DNA of 64,000 nt from a bacterium (GTDB lineage Bacteria > Planctomycetota > UBA1135 > UBA2386), in assembly GCA_030432695.1 (NCBI GenBank), contig JAUILN010000011.1, positions 214,950-278,949 on the forward strand, written 5' to 3'. The notes below the pieces were generated by a model. The model saw only the letters and a list, made by a program, of their open reading frames with translations, made no database searches and was not told the origin of the DNA. The position numbers and the translations under genes are program-made. How positions within the stretch are numbered: position 1 is the first letter of the stretch; every line of letters starts with the position of its first letter. Shown piece by piece: positions 1-8,555 of the stretch.

Positions 1-2109
1 CGGACCGCGCTCGAGGCGCGCCTGCGCGCGAAGGCCAGGGAGTACCTCGTGGCCGTCCTCGACGTCGAATCGCTTCCGACCGAGGACTTCGTGATGCTGC
101 TCGGCGACGACGACATCAACCCGGTCTTCGTCCGCCAATGGCGTGACTGCATCGACGCCCGGAGCGCCGAGGACGATCCGATCTTCGGTCCGTGGCACGC
201 GTACCGGGAGCTGCCCGAGGCCGGGTTCGCGGATCGCGCTCGGGACCTGGCGACGCATTGGCGCACGGCCCCCGCCAACGTCAATCCGCACGTCGGTGCA
301 CTGTTCGACGACACAGTCCCAACCTCGATGCGCGAGGTCGCGGAGCGCTACGGAGAGCTGTTCGCGACGGTCGACCGGACGTGGCGCGGTCTGCTCGAGG
401 ATGCGGCATCGAGCAGTGCCCCCGCGCCGGCCGCCTTCGAGGACCCCGACCGTGAAGCCCTGCGGCAGATGCTGTACGGCCAGGACGCACCGACGCGGGT
501 CGCCGAGGGCCCGGTCGTCGAGCTCGAGTGGTACTTCCCTGCCGCGGAACGCGCAGCGCTACGTAAGCTGCAAGGAGCCCTCGACACCCTGGCCTTCGAA
601 CACCCGGGCGCCCCACCGCAGGCGGTCCTCCTCGAGGACCGTCCCGAACCGCACGACGGACGGGTCTTCGAACGCGGCAACCCGGCTCACCCTGGAGCAC
701 GCGTCGCCCGGCGATTCCCCGCCGCCCTGTCCCCGACCGACCGCGGCGACTTCCAGCACGGCAGCGGACGCCTGGAGATGGCTCGCGCGATCGCGTCGCC
801 CGACAACCCGCTGACCGCGCGCGTCATGGTCAATCGGATCTGGCAGCAGCACTTCGGCGCCGGACTGGTCCGCACCCCGAGCGACTTCGGCACGCGGGGC
901 ACCCCACCGACCCACCCGGAGCTGCTCGACTTCCTGGCGTCGCGGTTCGTCGAGGACGGCTGGTCGATCAAGGCCCTGCACCGGCGCATCCTGAGATCGG
1001 CGACGTGGCGGCAGTCGTCCTCGGTATCCGTCGAGGCGATCGCTCGCGACCCCGAGAACCGACTGCTCGGCCGCGCGCGGCGACGCCGCCTCGAGTTCGA
1101 AGCACTGCGCGACTCCCTGCTCGCGGTCAGCGGCGAGCTCGACCGCACCGCCGGTGGCCCCGGCTTCGAGCTGACCGCCCGGCCCACGGTCCCCCGCCGC
1201 ACGGTCTACGCGCGCATCGACCGCGGCTTCGTCCCTTCCGTGCTGCGCACCTTCGACTTCGCGAATCCCAAGCACCACGCGGCCGAGCGCTTCGAGACCT
1301 CGATCCCGCAGCAGGCGCTGTACCTGCTCAATGCGGACTTCGTGGCAGACCGCGCGCGGGCCCTCGTCGCGGGTCTCGACGCCGCGGCGGGGAGCGAGCC
1401 GACAGCACGGATCGCACACCTCTACCGCAGGCTCTACCAGCGCCCGCCCACTGCGCGCGAGCTCGAAGCAGGCCACCGCTTCGTGACCGAAGCGATCGTC
1501 GAGCCTGCCGAACCCCCGACACCCGGCGCCGCCGACTGGAGCTACGGCTACGGTCGGTTCGACCCGGCGACCTCGCGCACGGTCGACTTCGCAGCCCTCC
1601 CGCACTTCACCGGCAGCGCCTGGCAAGGTGGCCCGAGCCTGCCGGATCGGACGCTCGGCTGGGTCCGGCTCACCGCCGACGGCGGGCACACCGGCAACGA
1701 CCTGGCCCACGCCGCGATCCGCCGCTTCCAGGCGCCGCGCGCCGGGAAGCTGTCGATCGAGGGCGTGCTCCGCCACGAGCTCGCCGAAGGGGAAGGAATA
1801 CGCGGTCGCATCGTCTCCAGCCGGAGCGGCCTGCTGGCGACCTGGGAGCTGCACGACCAGCAGGCGACGACCGCGATCGACCCGGTGCACGTCGAGGCCG
1901 GCGAGACCTTGGACTTCGTCGTCGACTTCCGCACCACGCTCGGTTGGGACACCTTCCACTGGGCGCCGGTGCTCCGCGCGATCGACGGCGGCGACGAGGT
2001 CTGGGACGCCCACCGCGACTTCGCCGGGCCGGCCGCCGAGCCGCTGGGGGCCTGGGAGCAGTACGTGCAGGTGCTCCTGGTGGCGAACGAGTTCGCGTTC
2101 GTGGATTGA
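1..2109 (+). CDS. DUF1553-domain (PSD1) protein, 5' partial
   Basis: The frame is open from base 1, so the N-terminus, including any DUF1549 or cytochrome-like part, lies outside the window. The visible part has the classic planctomycete DUF1553 core at about 780-1350, with motifs such as NPLTARVMVNRIWQQHFG, PPTHPELLDFLA, LHRRILRSATWRQSS and IPQQALYLLN. The last residues, VQVLLVANEFAFVD, match the usual end of the family. Between them, about 1530-2040, sits an extra block of about 170 residues (YGYGRFDP onward) that looks like a beta-rich insert. These proteins are thought to be exported and are common in planctomycetes, but their biochemical role is unknown. A DUF1501 gene follows after 4 bases, so the two are probably co-transcribed and act together. 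Confidence 0.9.
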   Translation, partial: RTALEARLRAKAREYLVAVLDVESLPTEDFVMLLGDDDINPVFVRQWRDCIDARSAEDDPIFGPWHAYRELPEAGFADRARDLATHWRTAPANVNPHVGALFDDTVPTSMREVAERYGELFATVDRTWRGLLEDAASSSAPAPAAFEDPDREALRQMLYGQDAPTRVAEGPVVELEWYFPAAERAALRKLQGALDTLAFEHPGAPPQAVLLEDRPEPHDGRVFERGNPAHPGARVARRFPAALSPTDRGDFQHGSGRLEMARAIASPDNPLTARVMVNRIWQQHFGAGLVRTPSDFGTRGTPPTHPELLDFLASRFVEDGWSIKALHRRILRSATWRQSSSVSVEAIARDPENRLLGRARRRRLEFEALRDSLLAVSGELDRTAGGPGFELTARPTVPRRTVYARIDRGFVPSVLRTFDFANPKHHAAERFETSIPQQALYLLNADFVADRARALVAGLDAAAGSEPTARIAHLYRRLYQRPPTARELEAGHRFVTEAIVEPAEPPTPGAADWSYGYGRFDPATSRTVDFAALPHFTGSAWQGGPSLPDRTLGWVRLTADGGHTGNDLAHAAIRRFQAPRAGKLSIEGVLRHELAEGEGIRGRIVSSRSGLLATWELHDQQATTAIDPVHVEAGETLDFVVDFRTTLGWDTFHWAPVLRAIDGGDEVWDAHRDFAGPAAEPLGAWEQYVQVLLVANEFAFVD

Positions 2110-2113
2110 CCCG

Positions 2114-3550
2114 ATGGCCGACCGACGACACTCCGCACCCCTGTCCACGAGCACCAGCCGTCGCGAGCTGCTGGCACGCTCCTGCTACGGCCTCGGCGCC
2201 CTCGGGCTCGGCAGCCTGCTCGCCGACACCGCGACCGGCCAGACGCCACCCCAGGAAGGCCCCCTCGCCCCGAAGGCCCCGCCGTTCCGACCGCGCGCGA
2301 AGCGCGTCGTCCACATCTTCTGCAACGGCGGCCCCTCGCACGTCGACACCTTCGACCACAAGCCGGCACTGGGCCGCTACGACGGTCGTCCGCTGCCCGT
2401 CCCGAACCGCAAAACCGAGCGCAAGACCGGTGCGGCGTTCGCGTCTCCGTTCGGCTTCCGCCGCTACGGCGAGAGCGGCATCGAGGTCAGCGACCTGTTC
2501 CCGCAGGTCGGCTCGTGCATCGACAGGATCACCGTGATCCGCTCGATGCAGTGTGACGTGCCGAACCACGAGCCGTCGCTGATGCTGATGAACTGCGGCG
2601 ACTCGGTCCGCGCCCGCCCCAGCATCGGCTCCTGGGTCACCTACGGCCTCGGCACCGAGAACCAGAACCTGCCGGGCTTCGTCGTCCTCTGTCCGGGTGG
2701 CTACCCGATCAAGGATGCCGCCAACTGGCACGCCGGCTTCCTGCCGGGCATCTACCAGGGCACGTTCGTCGACCCGAAGCACGAATCCGTCGAGCAGTTG
2801 CTGGAGCACATCCGCAATGGCTCGCTCTCACGCCGCAGTCAGCGGCGCCAGCTCGACCTGCTGCGCGAACTCAACGAGGCCCATTCGAACGACCGCGGCG
2901 GCGACGACCCGCGCCTCGAAGCCCGGATCCAGGCCTTCGAACTCGCCTACCGGATGCAGATCGAGGCCACCGACGCGTTCGACGTGTCACGCGAGCCGGC
3001 AGCGATCCGGGACGAGTACGGACCGGGCGTGCACGCGAAGCAGACCCTGATCGCCCGCCGCCTGCTCGAGCGCGGGGTCCGCTACGTCCAACTCTGGCAC
3101 GGCGCCGGACAACCCTGGGACCACCACGACGACATCGCGGGCCATCGTGCTCTCGCCGCACAGACCGACCGGCCGGTCGCCGCACTGCTCCGCGACCTCG
3201 AACGCCGCGGCATGCTCGACGACACGCTGGTGATCTGGGGTGGCGAGTTCGGGCGCACCCCGACGGTCGAACTCAAGGCGTCGGGGGAGGTCACCCGCGG
3301 GCGCGATCACAACCCGTACGGCTTCACCGTGTGGCTCGCGGGTGGCGGCGTGAAGGGTGGCCATGTCCATGGTGCCACCGACGAGTTCGGCTTCGCGGCA
3401 GCCGAGAATCCGGTCCACGTGCACGACCTGCACGCCACGATCCTGCACCTGCTCGGCTTCGACCACGAGCAGTTCACCTACCGCTGGGCCGGGCGCGACT
3501 TCCGGCTGACGGACGTCGCGGGCCGGGTGGCGCACGACGTGATCGCGTGA
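2114..3550 (+). CDS. DUF1501-domain exported protein
   Basis: This 478-residue protein begins with a twin-arginine-like leader (SRRELLARSCYGLGALGLGSLL), so export as a folded protein is likely. DUF1501 hallmarks are clear: RVVHIFCNGGPSHVDTFDHK near the N-terminus, PSIGSWVTYGLG, QLWHGAGQPWDHHDD, LVIWGGEFGRTP, GRDHNPYGFTVWLAGGG, and a C-terminal VHDLHATILHLLGFDHEQ. The family is related to the alkaline phosphatase/sulfatase fold, and the Asp/His-rich motifs could bind metal, but no substrate is established. The ATG at 2114 is 4 bases after the DUF1553 stop, which fixes the start. A second, diverged pair of the same two families lies at 8556-11761 on the minus strand. Confidence 0.92.
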   Translation: MADRRHSAPLSTSTSRRELLARSCYGLGALGLGSLLADTATGQTPPQEGPLAPKAPPFRPRAKRVVHIFCNGGPSHVDTFDHKPALGRYDGRPLPVPNRKTERKTGAAFASPFGFRRYGESGIEVSDLFPQVGSCIDRITVIRSMQCDVPNHEPSLMLMNCGDSVRARPSIGSWVTYGLGTENQNLPGFVVLCPGGYPIKDAANWHAGFLPGIYQGTFVDPKHESVEQLLEHIRNGSLSRRSQRRQLDLLRELNEAHSNDRGGDDPRLEARIQAFELAYRMQIEATDAFDVSREPAAIRDEYGPGVHAKQTLIARRLLERGVRYVQLWHGAGQPWDHHDDIAGHRALAAQTDRPVAALLRDLERRGMLDDTLVIWGGEFGRTPTVELKASGEVTRGRDHNPYGFTVWLAGGGVKGGHVHGATDEFGFAAAENPVHVHDLHATILHLLGFDHEQFTYRWAGRDFRLTDVAGRVAHDVIA

Positions 3551-4189
3551 GTCGCGGTGTCGGCCCGAAGCATCGGACGGGCCCGAATCTGCGGTCCTGG
3601 TTCCATCCACTGCGCGACATCTCCTGTGGCAAGACGGCTCTCGTGGGCTGCCGCTGAAGCACCTCGGCTCGCCCCGTGATGCTCCCCGGACCCGATTCCT
3701 GACTACTCCGCGGGACCGGCCTGTGAGAGCCTCGAAGCCGACTCTCCGTCCGCCCCTCGTCGACCTGCTCCCGATCTGCTGATCAGCAGCCATCCCTCAC
3801 GGCGCGAACTCCGCGGCGTCTCCATGGGATCACCGACCGGGTTGGGAGCCGGAACACCAGGCACCTCACCGACGAGACGATCGGCGATCGATGAGCCGCC
3901 GCATGCATCGACCCGGCGAACTACCGCTACTGACCCGAGCCCGAAGGAACACCAACAGCAGGCGAGCCCTGTCGCCCAAGAGGGCCTACGCAACTGACCA
4001 ACCGCTCTGGATCGTGGAGAGCCCACCCTCCCACCGTGCCCGGACGTAGCCGGGTAGGGCGCGAGATCATGCTGCACGGAAGACCGGAGGAGCACGCCCC
4101 GGGGAGCACGGGCGAAGGATCTCCCGGGCCCGAGCCAGGCGATCCTCGTGGCGAACCCCAGAGCGCGCCGGTTATCAGACCGATCGGAC
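3551..4189. other. Gene-poor stretch before the IS66 remnant
   Basis: About 640 bases with no convincing gene. Overlapping open frames exist on both strands, but their compositions are typical of GC-rich shadows and show no recognisable domain, ribosome site or start. It may be decayed sequence beside the insertion element. Confidence 0.5.
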
Positions 4190-4209
4190 GTAACCGTCCG
4201 GGAGACCCC
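4190..4209 (+). repeat. IS66-type terminal inverted repeat (right)
   Basis: Twenty bases starting GTAACCGTCCG, the inverted partner of 5148-5167 with 16/20 identity. It lies about 50 bases beyond the transposase 3' end. Confidence 0.65.
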
Positions 4210-4262
4210 ACCCGCGAAGATCGTGGGCGACCAATCCGTGGCCACCCGGCGCGCGCCCGTCC

Positions 4263-5109
4263 TCAGCCCTGGCGCGTAGCCCACCAGCCGCGCGGGGTCA
4301 GCTCGGCGATCTGCGAGCTGGGTGTGGAGCCCAACCGCTCCAGGACGTCGGTCATGTACTCGAAGGGGTCGACGCCCAGCTCCCAGCAGCTGGCGGTCAG
4401 CGAGTACAGCGTGGCGGCCGCCTTGCCACCGGCTTCACTGCCGGCGAAGAGCCAGTTCTTCCGCCCCACTGCGACCTGACGCATGGCGAGATCGAAGGAA
4501 GCAGCGACCTGCGGTTGTCGATCTCGAGTCGGCCGTATTCGAGGAAGCGCCCCAGGGCATAGGCATTCCGAATGAAGTATCCGATCGCCTTGCCGATGCG
4601 GCTCTTGGGTAACACGTGGCCCTTCAGCTCTGCGAGCCACTCGCGCAGCTTCGCGAACGCGTCCTCCGAGTTGGCTTTCCGCAGCGCCAGACGCTCGCTG
4701 GCGTCGAGTCTCTACTGTTTGGCCTCGCGCTCGACGGCGTAGAGCATCCGGATCGCATTCATCGCCGGCTTGGCGTGCTCCGGGCAGCTCTTCAGCGCCT
4801 CGTAGAACTTGCGGCGCGCGTGGGCCATGCAGCCCGCTTCGATGATCTCCCCCGACTTGAAGAGCTGGTCGTACCCCGAGTAGGCGTCGGCCTGCAGGTA
4901 GCCCTCGTAGCCCTCGAGGATCCGGCGCGGTCCGTCTCCGCTGCGTCCCGGCGTGAAGTCGAAGACGACCTCGCCAGGCTGCTCCCCGAGGTAGGCCCAC
5001 AGGTGGGCGTGCTTGGAGTTCTTCTCGGAGCGACGGGCGTGCAGGTGCGGTGGAGTTCGGCGAGGTGGGAGCGGATCTCGGCGACCTGCTCGGGCGTGTG
5101 TCTCGGCAT
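4263..5109 (-). pseudogene. IS66 transposase (TnpC) remnant, deleted and frameshifted
   Basis: Recognisable IS66 transposase pieces appear in order but in three different frames. An N-terminal scrap (MPRHTPEQVAEIRSHLAEL) runs into the catalytic-domain part HAHLWAYLGEQPGEVVFDF...GYLQADAYSGYDQLF...GCMAHARRKFYEALKSCPEHAKP, which ends in a stop near 4712. Then comes LPKSRIGKAIGYFIRNAYALGRFLEYGRLEIDN, then in another frame VGRKNWLFAGSEAGGKAAA...SQIAELTPRGW at the C-terminus. A full transposase is about 500 residues; here most of the N-terminal DNA-binding region is deleted, and there is at least one stop and two frameshifts. It cannot make an active enzyme. Confidence 0.85.
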
Positions 5110-5147
5110 GTGCGCCAGGGTGCCAAGGGGCGAAGCGGGAAGTAGAT

Positions 5148-5167
5148 GGGGGCTAGCGGACGCTTAC
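5148..5167 (-). repeat. IS66-type terminal inverted repeat (left)
   Basis: Read on the minus strand it starts GTAAGCGTCCGCTAG, the typical start of IS66 elements. It lies about 40 bases upstream of the transposase fragment start. Confidence 0.7.
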
Positions 5168-5459
5168 TTCTCACTGCTCGCTCGGTCGGTCGCCATACCG
5201 GAGGCCCGCACCACCGCGGACAGCCACGTCTCTCGGGAACCCTTCTGCGAGCTGTGACGCGCCTGCGAACGGGGCTATGCCTGCCCCACTCAGGAGCGCC
5301 GACGTAGCCGGCCGCCCCTCGGACAGCACGGCCACAAGGACGTTGCCCGAGCGCGATGGGCGCCCTCCCGAACTTGCCTGGGAACCTCCCGATCCTGCGA
5401 GCCGCGTCCTGCGGGCGCTCGTAGGGACCCGACGAAGAGCGGTAGGCGCCTGGACGCGT

Positions 5460-7019
5460 TCACTTGACGCGCGATCCCTGCATCTTTACGCCCCGGAACA
5501 GAGAGGGCTTGTCGCTGATCCGAAGCGGTTTGCCGCTGGCCGTGGTCACGTCCTCGAGCACCACCACGCTGTCGCGCACCTGCGGGAACTCCTCGGTGTA
5601 GGACGCATCGGTCATCCGCCGGTTGAAGTCTGCGAACACGGTCGGTCCACGGTAGTCCTCCGGATGGTTCGCGTCATCGATGTGCAACCCGTCGATCACG
5701 ATGCGCTCGGGGATGTAGCAGGTATAGCCGAAGTCGTGCTGGCCGGTGTGCGAGCCGCCGATCAGACTCGCGGCAACGCGGCGCCCGCTGGCCGGCACGA
5801 AGGTGCAGTCCCGAATGATCACTTCGCCGCGCCAGGTGCTGCCGTAGTCGGGGCGCAGGTTGATGAAGCTGTAGCCGTAGACCGTCGAGCCCTCCACGGT
5901 GAAGGTGCCGAAGCCGATCGCGTTGATACCCATGTAGCCGAGCGTGGAGTCACGGATGGTCGCGTTCACCACACCCTGGTGGGCATCGAAGCGGGAGAGG
6001 GTGCAGCGGTCGTACAGCAGGTTCTTGCAGTAGTTCGACCCCATGATCCCCCAGTAGCGCCGGTCCTTGATGTCGTTGGTCTGACTGCAGTTCACGAACG
6101 ACACGTACAGCGCGCGGTCGACCAGGATGTCGTAGCTGCCCATCGACACCTCCCGGCCGGCCGAACCGATGGTGCGGTAGGTCTTGTGGCCGGTCAGCAC
6201 CGTGTTGCGCACGGTGACGTGGGCACAGCTACTGATCCGGAGGAACCCGCCGTAGGGTGCGCCGTGCTCACCCTCGCCGGTGATCCGGTGCTCCAGACCG
6301 TCGACCACCACGTTGGAGCGCTCGATGGCGAGGCCACGGGCGTAGTAGGTCGACTTCGACTCGGCGGCATTGGCGATGGTGGTGAAGCGGCCGCCGCGGA
6401 CGGTCAGGGTCTGCGTGTCGACGGGCCGGGCGGTGATCCGGGAGATCTGATCGAAGTCCCAGACGATCGGACCGTTGCCGTCGACCCGGCCGTCGCGGCC
6501 GAGCAGAAAGACGTCGGTCTGCGCCTTGCCGCGATTCTGGTTGGCGCCGTAGCGGATGTAGCGCCGGACGCTCGAGTCGGTGACGGTGACCAGACAGTCG
6601 CCAGGCAACGACACGTCGAGCTGCTCCTGACCCTTGCGCAACGATTCGACGCCGTCCAACTCGAAGGACTTCTGCTTCGAGCGCACCAGGAACACCTGCG
6701 CCCGGAGATTCTCCACGTCGGTGTCGTCGATCAGGAACCGCGCCGAGCCGAAGTCGGTGTCGGTCTCGATGATCGCGGTCCGCCCAGACCTCCCGATGCG
6801 GTAGGTCGCGCCGTCCTTGGCGCGGACCGGCAGGCCGTGCCGGTTGGCATGCGCATGGGCGCGGACGATGGCTTCGAGGTCGTCGGCCTCGCCGTCACCC
6901 TGTGCGCCGAACGACTCGTAGCGGACCACGGTGTCCGGGGCAGGCGGAGCCTCAGCGGGCTCCTGACTGGTGAGGGTGCCCGCGAGCAGGAGAGGGAGCC
7001 ACGTAGACAGGAGGCGCAT
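5460..7019 (-). CDS. Secreted right-handed beta-helix protein
   Basis: This 519-residue protein starts MRLLSTWLPLLLAGTLTS, a good signal peptide; an upstream start at 7052 would add 11 residues and put charge ahead of it, so 7019 is preferred. After a short linker comes RYESFGAQGDGEADDLEAI, the usual entry motif of pectate-lyase-superfamily beta-helices, followed by many short strand-turn repeats (for example VVDGLEHRITGEG, VTVRNTVLTG, LLYDRCTLSRFDAHQG, ATIRDSTLGYMG, VIIRDCTF). It is probably an extracellular polysaccharide-binding or polysaccharide-cleaving protein. No catalytic residues can be assigned with certainty. It is followed downstream by the IS66 remnant and has no obvious operon partner. 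Confidence 0.75.
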   Translation of the reverse strand: MRLLSTWLPLLLAGTLTSQEPAEAPPAPDTVVRYESFGAQGDGEADDLEAIVRAHAHANRHGLPVRAKDGATYRIGRSGRTAIIETDTDFGSARFLIDDTDVENLRAQVFLVRSKQKSFELDGVESLRKGQEQLDVSLPGDCLVTVTDSSVRRYIRYGANQNRGKAQTDVFLLGRDGRVDGNGPIVWDFDQISRITARPVDTQTLTVRGGRFTTIANAAESKSTYYARGLAIERSNVVVDGLEHRITGEGEHGAPYGGFLRISSCAHVTVRNTVLTGHKTYRTIGSAGREVSMGSYDILVDRALYVSFVNCSQTNDIKDRRYWGIMGSNYCKNLLYDRCTLSRFDAHQGVVNATIRDSTLGYMGINAIGFGTFTVEGSTVYGYSFINLRPDYGSTWRGEVIIRDCTFVPASGRRVAASLIGGSHTGQHDFGYTCYIPERIVIDGLHIDDANHPEDYRGPTVFADFNRRMTDASYTEEFPQVRDSVVVLEDVTTASGKPLRISDKPSLFRGVKMQGSRVK

Positions 7020-7414
7020 CGCAGCGACCAGGATAGCGCAGCGTGACGTCATGCCGGCGGCCGTCTCGCTGTGCCTGGCGCTCTGCGCTCGCAGACACCC
7101 TGCAGCCCCTCAGGCGGCGCATCCTGCGAGACCGAACTGGAACGAGCAGCCGACACCGGACGCGCAGCGCCGAGAACGGGCCCGCTCGGGGTCGGCTGGC
7201 TTCTCACGCAGCACGAGTCCGGCAAGCCCTGCTCGGCCCGCGACGCAGACAACTCGTGGACACGCCCCCTCGACCCGCTTACACCTGCTCCCGCCATGGC
7301 CACCGCGACCCAGGGCCTCCCCAGGCCTCTCGGCCAACGAGCGCTACATGTCTGGCTTGGACCAACCGCTTCTGCAGCAGCGGGAATGAGGCCCGCCGGG
7401 CCTGATGGAACAAG
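7020..7414. other. Intergenic region between divergent genes
   Basis: About 395 bases between the beta-helix gene (minus) and the cysteine-cluster gene (plus). Short open frames on both strands have no recognisable domain. Promoters for both genes should lie here, but none stands out. A small GC-rich hairpin (GCCCGCCGGGC) lies just before the plus-strand gene. Confidence 0.4.
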
Positions 7415-8038
7415 ATGAAGCGCGTGACCTTTCAGGGTGTGGAGATGAAGGCGGGCTGGCCCGAGCGGATCCTGGCGGCGCAGGCTGTCACCACGCTGTC
7501 CATCGCGGGACTGGAGCATCCGCGTATCCGCTACGGGGACGAAAGCGAACAGCTCGCCGCTGGCTCGCGGCCATGCCCGGACTGCAAAGTGCAGCAAGGA
7601 CAGTTCCATGTGCCGTCCTGCGATCTGGAGGAATGCCCGTCCTGCGGTGGGCAGGCAATCGGGTGTGACTGCGCATCGCACTCGGACGGTGGCGCGGGAA
7701 ACTCGGCACGACCGTTCTCCAGACGCGAGCTGGAGATCGTCGCTGCCAGGCAACTCTTCACATGGCGCCACACCGGATTCACAGTCGATGGGGACGCGAC
7801 CTTCGAAGTTCGTAACGGATCGCCGAGTGAGCTGCCGTTCCTTTCCGTCGGCGTCCGCGGCCCGAACCTCCGCGGCGTGGCCTGGTTGACGGTGTCTGAT
7901 ATCGGGCCGGGACAGCACATGGTCGTGCAGCACGACTGCTACAAGGATCTGGTCCGCCCAGAGGAGGTGGAGTTCTTCGAATGTCCGGATCCCACGCCCG
8001 AGACGCGGGACGATTACTGGGAGTTCGGGCGGCCCTGA
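7415..8038 (+). CDS. Hypothetical protein with cysteine cluster
   Basis: This 207-residue protein starts MKRVTFQGVEMKAGWPERI. It carries a compact cysteine/histidine array at about residues 53-85, CPDCKVQQGQFHVPSCD then EECPSCGGQAIGCDC. The spacing (CxxC...H...C...CxxC...C.C) is that of a small zinc-ribbon-like module found in many unrelated hypothetical proteins. The C-terminal half (FEVRNGSPSELPFLSVGVRGPN) looks like a small beta-sandwich and ends in an acidic tail. There is no signal peptide, so it is probably cytoplasmic. Function is unknown. It sits directly before an integrase fragment, in a region that looks subject to insertion. Confidence 0.65.
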   Translation: MKRVTFQGVEMKAGWPERILAAQAVTTLSIAGLEHPRIRYGDESEQLAAGSRPCPDCKVQQGQFHVPSCDLEECPSCGGQAIGCDCASHSDGGAGNSARPFSRRELEIVAARQLFTWRHTGFTVDGDATFEVRNGSPSELPFLSVGVRGPNLRGVAWLTVSDIGPGQHMVVQHDCYKDLVRPEEVEFFECPDPTPETRDDYWEFGRP

Positions 8039-8060
8039 TCAGGCACCTTCCCAGCAGGCG

Positions 8061-8378
8061 TGAAGCTGCTGGCCAGCTCGACAGTCGCTCGACGCAGATC
8101 GTTGGAACCCGAGCATCCGCTCGATCAAGCGCGAGTGCCTGGACCGGCTCGTGTTCCTCGGCCAGGGCCATCTGCGCCGCGCGGTCGTTGAAAATCTCCG
8201 GCACTACAACGCCGAGAGCCAACATCAGGGCATCGGCAACGAGCCGATCGCAGGGCTGCCAAGGATCGGAACCGACAACGTGATCGTCACCGAGGGCCTC
8301 GGCGGAATGCTGCGGCACTACGCACGCGCCGATCGCGAAGAGACCGGGCAACGACAGGCCCGCAAGGGGAGCAACTGA
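8061..8378 (+). pseudogene. IS3-like integrase C-terminal remnant
   Basis: Frame 8106-8378 reads NPSIRSIKRECLDRLVFLGQ, then HLRRAVVENLRHYNAESQHQGIGNEPI, and ends LGGMLRHYARADREE. This is the C-terminal part of an rve-type integrase/transposase catalytic domain, including the RSIKRECLDR motif around the last catalytic Glu. An in-frame stop at 8061 and absence of the rest of the domain show it is a fragment. No inverted repeats were found around it. Confidence 0.7.
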
Positions 8379-8555
8379 CGGCGACCGGACTACGCCGAGC
8401 GCGGGGAGCTCGGCCGATCGGCGAGCAGACTGCCCCGCGAGACCGGCCGGATTGGCGGAGAACGACCCAATGCAGACTCGGCTGAGTCGTCCGGCAGCAC
8501 GGGCTCTCCCGTCTCGACCACCGCGGCGATCCCTCCCCCGGATGCCCGACGCAGG

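Larger units (their letters stand above)
4190..5167 (-). mobile_element. Internally deleted IS66-family element with both ends
   Basis: The plus strand from 4190 begins GTAACCGTCCGGGAGACCCC and the minus strand from 5167 begins GTAAGCGTCCGCTAGCCCCC. They match at 16 of 20 positions and resemble the GTAAGCGTCCG termini of IS66 elements. Inside is a damaged IS66 transposase on the minus strand. At 978 bp the element is far shorter than complete IS66 elements (about 2.5 kb), and no tnpA- or tnpB-like gene is visible. The 8 bases outside each end do not match, so no target duplication is preserved. It is non-autonomous and probably old. Confidence 0.75.

Noticed and set aside
3703..4284. 193-residue minus-strand frame next to the IS66 remnant
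   Set aside because: It runs across the terminal repeat and has no domain; probably a chance frame.
4182..5175. Target-site duplication around the IS66-type element
   Set aside because: The flanking octamers GATCGGAC and TTCTCACT do not match.
5277..7046. 589-residue plus-strand frame opposite the beta-helix gene
   Set aside because: No recognisable motif; the minus strand has a signal peptide and beta-helix repeats.
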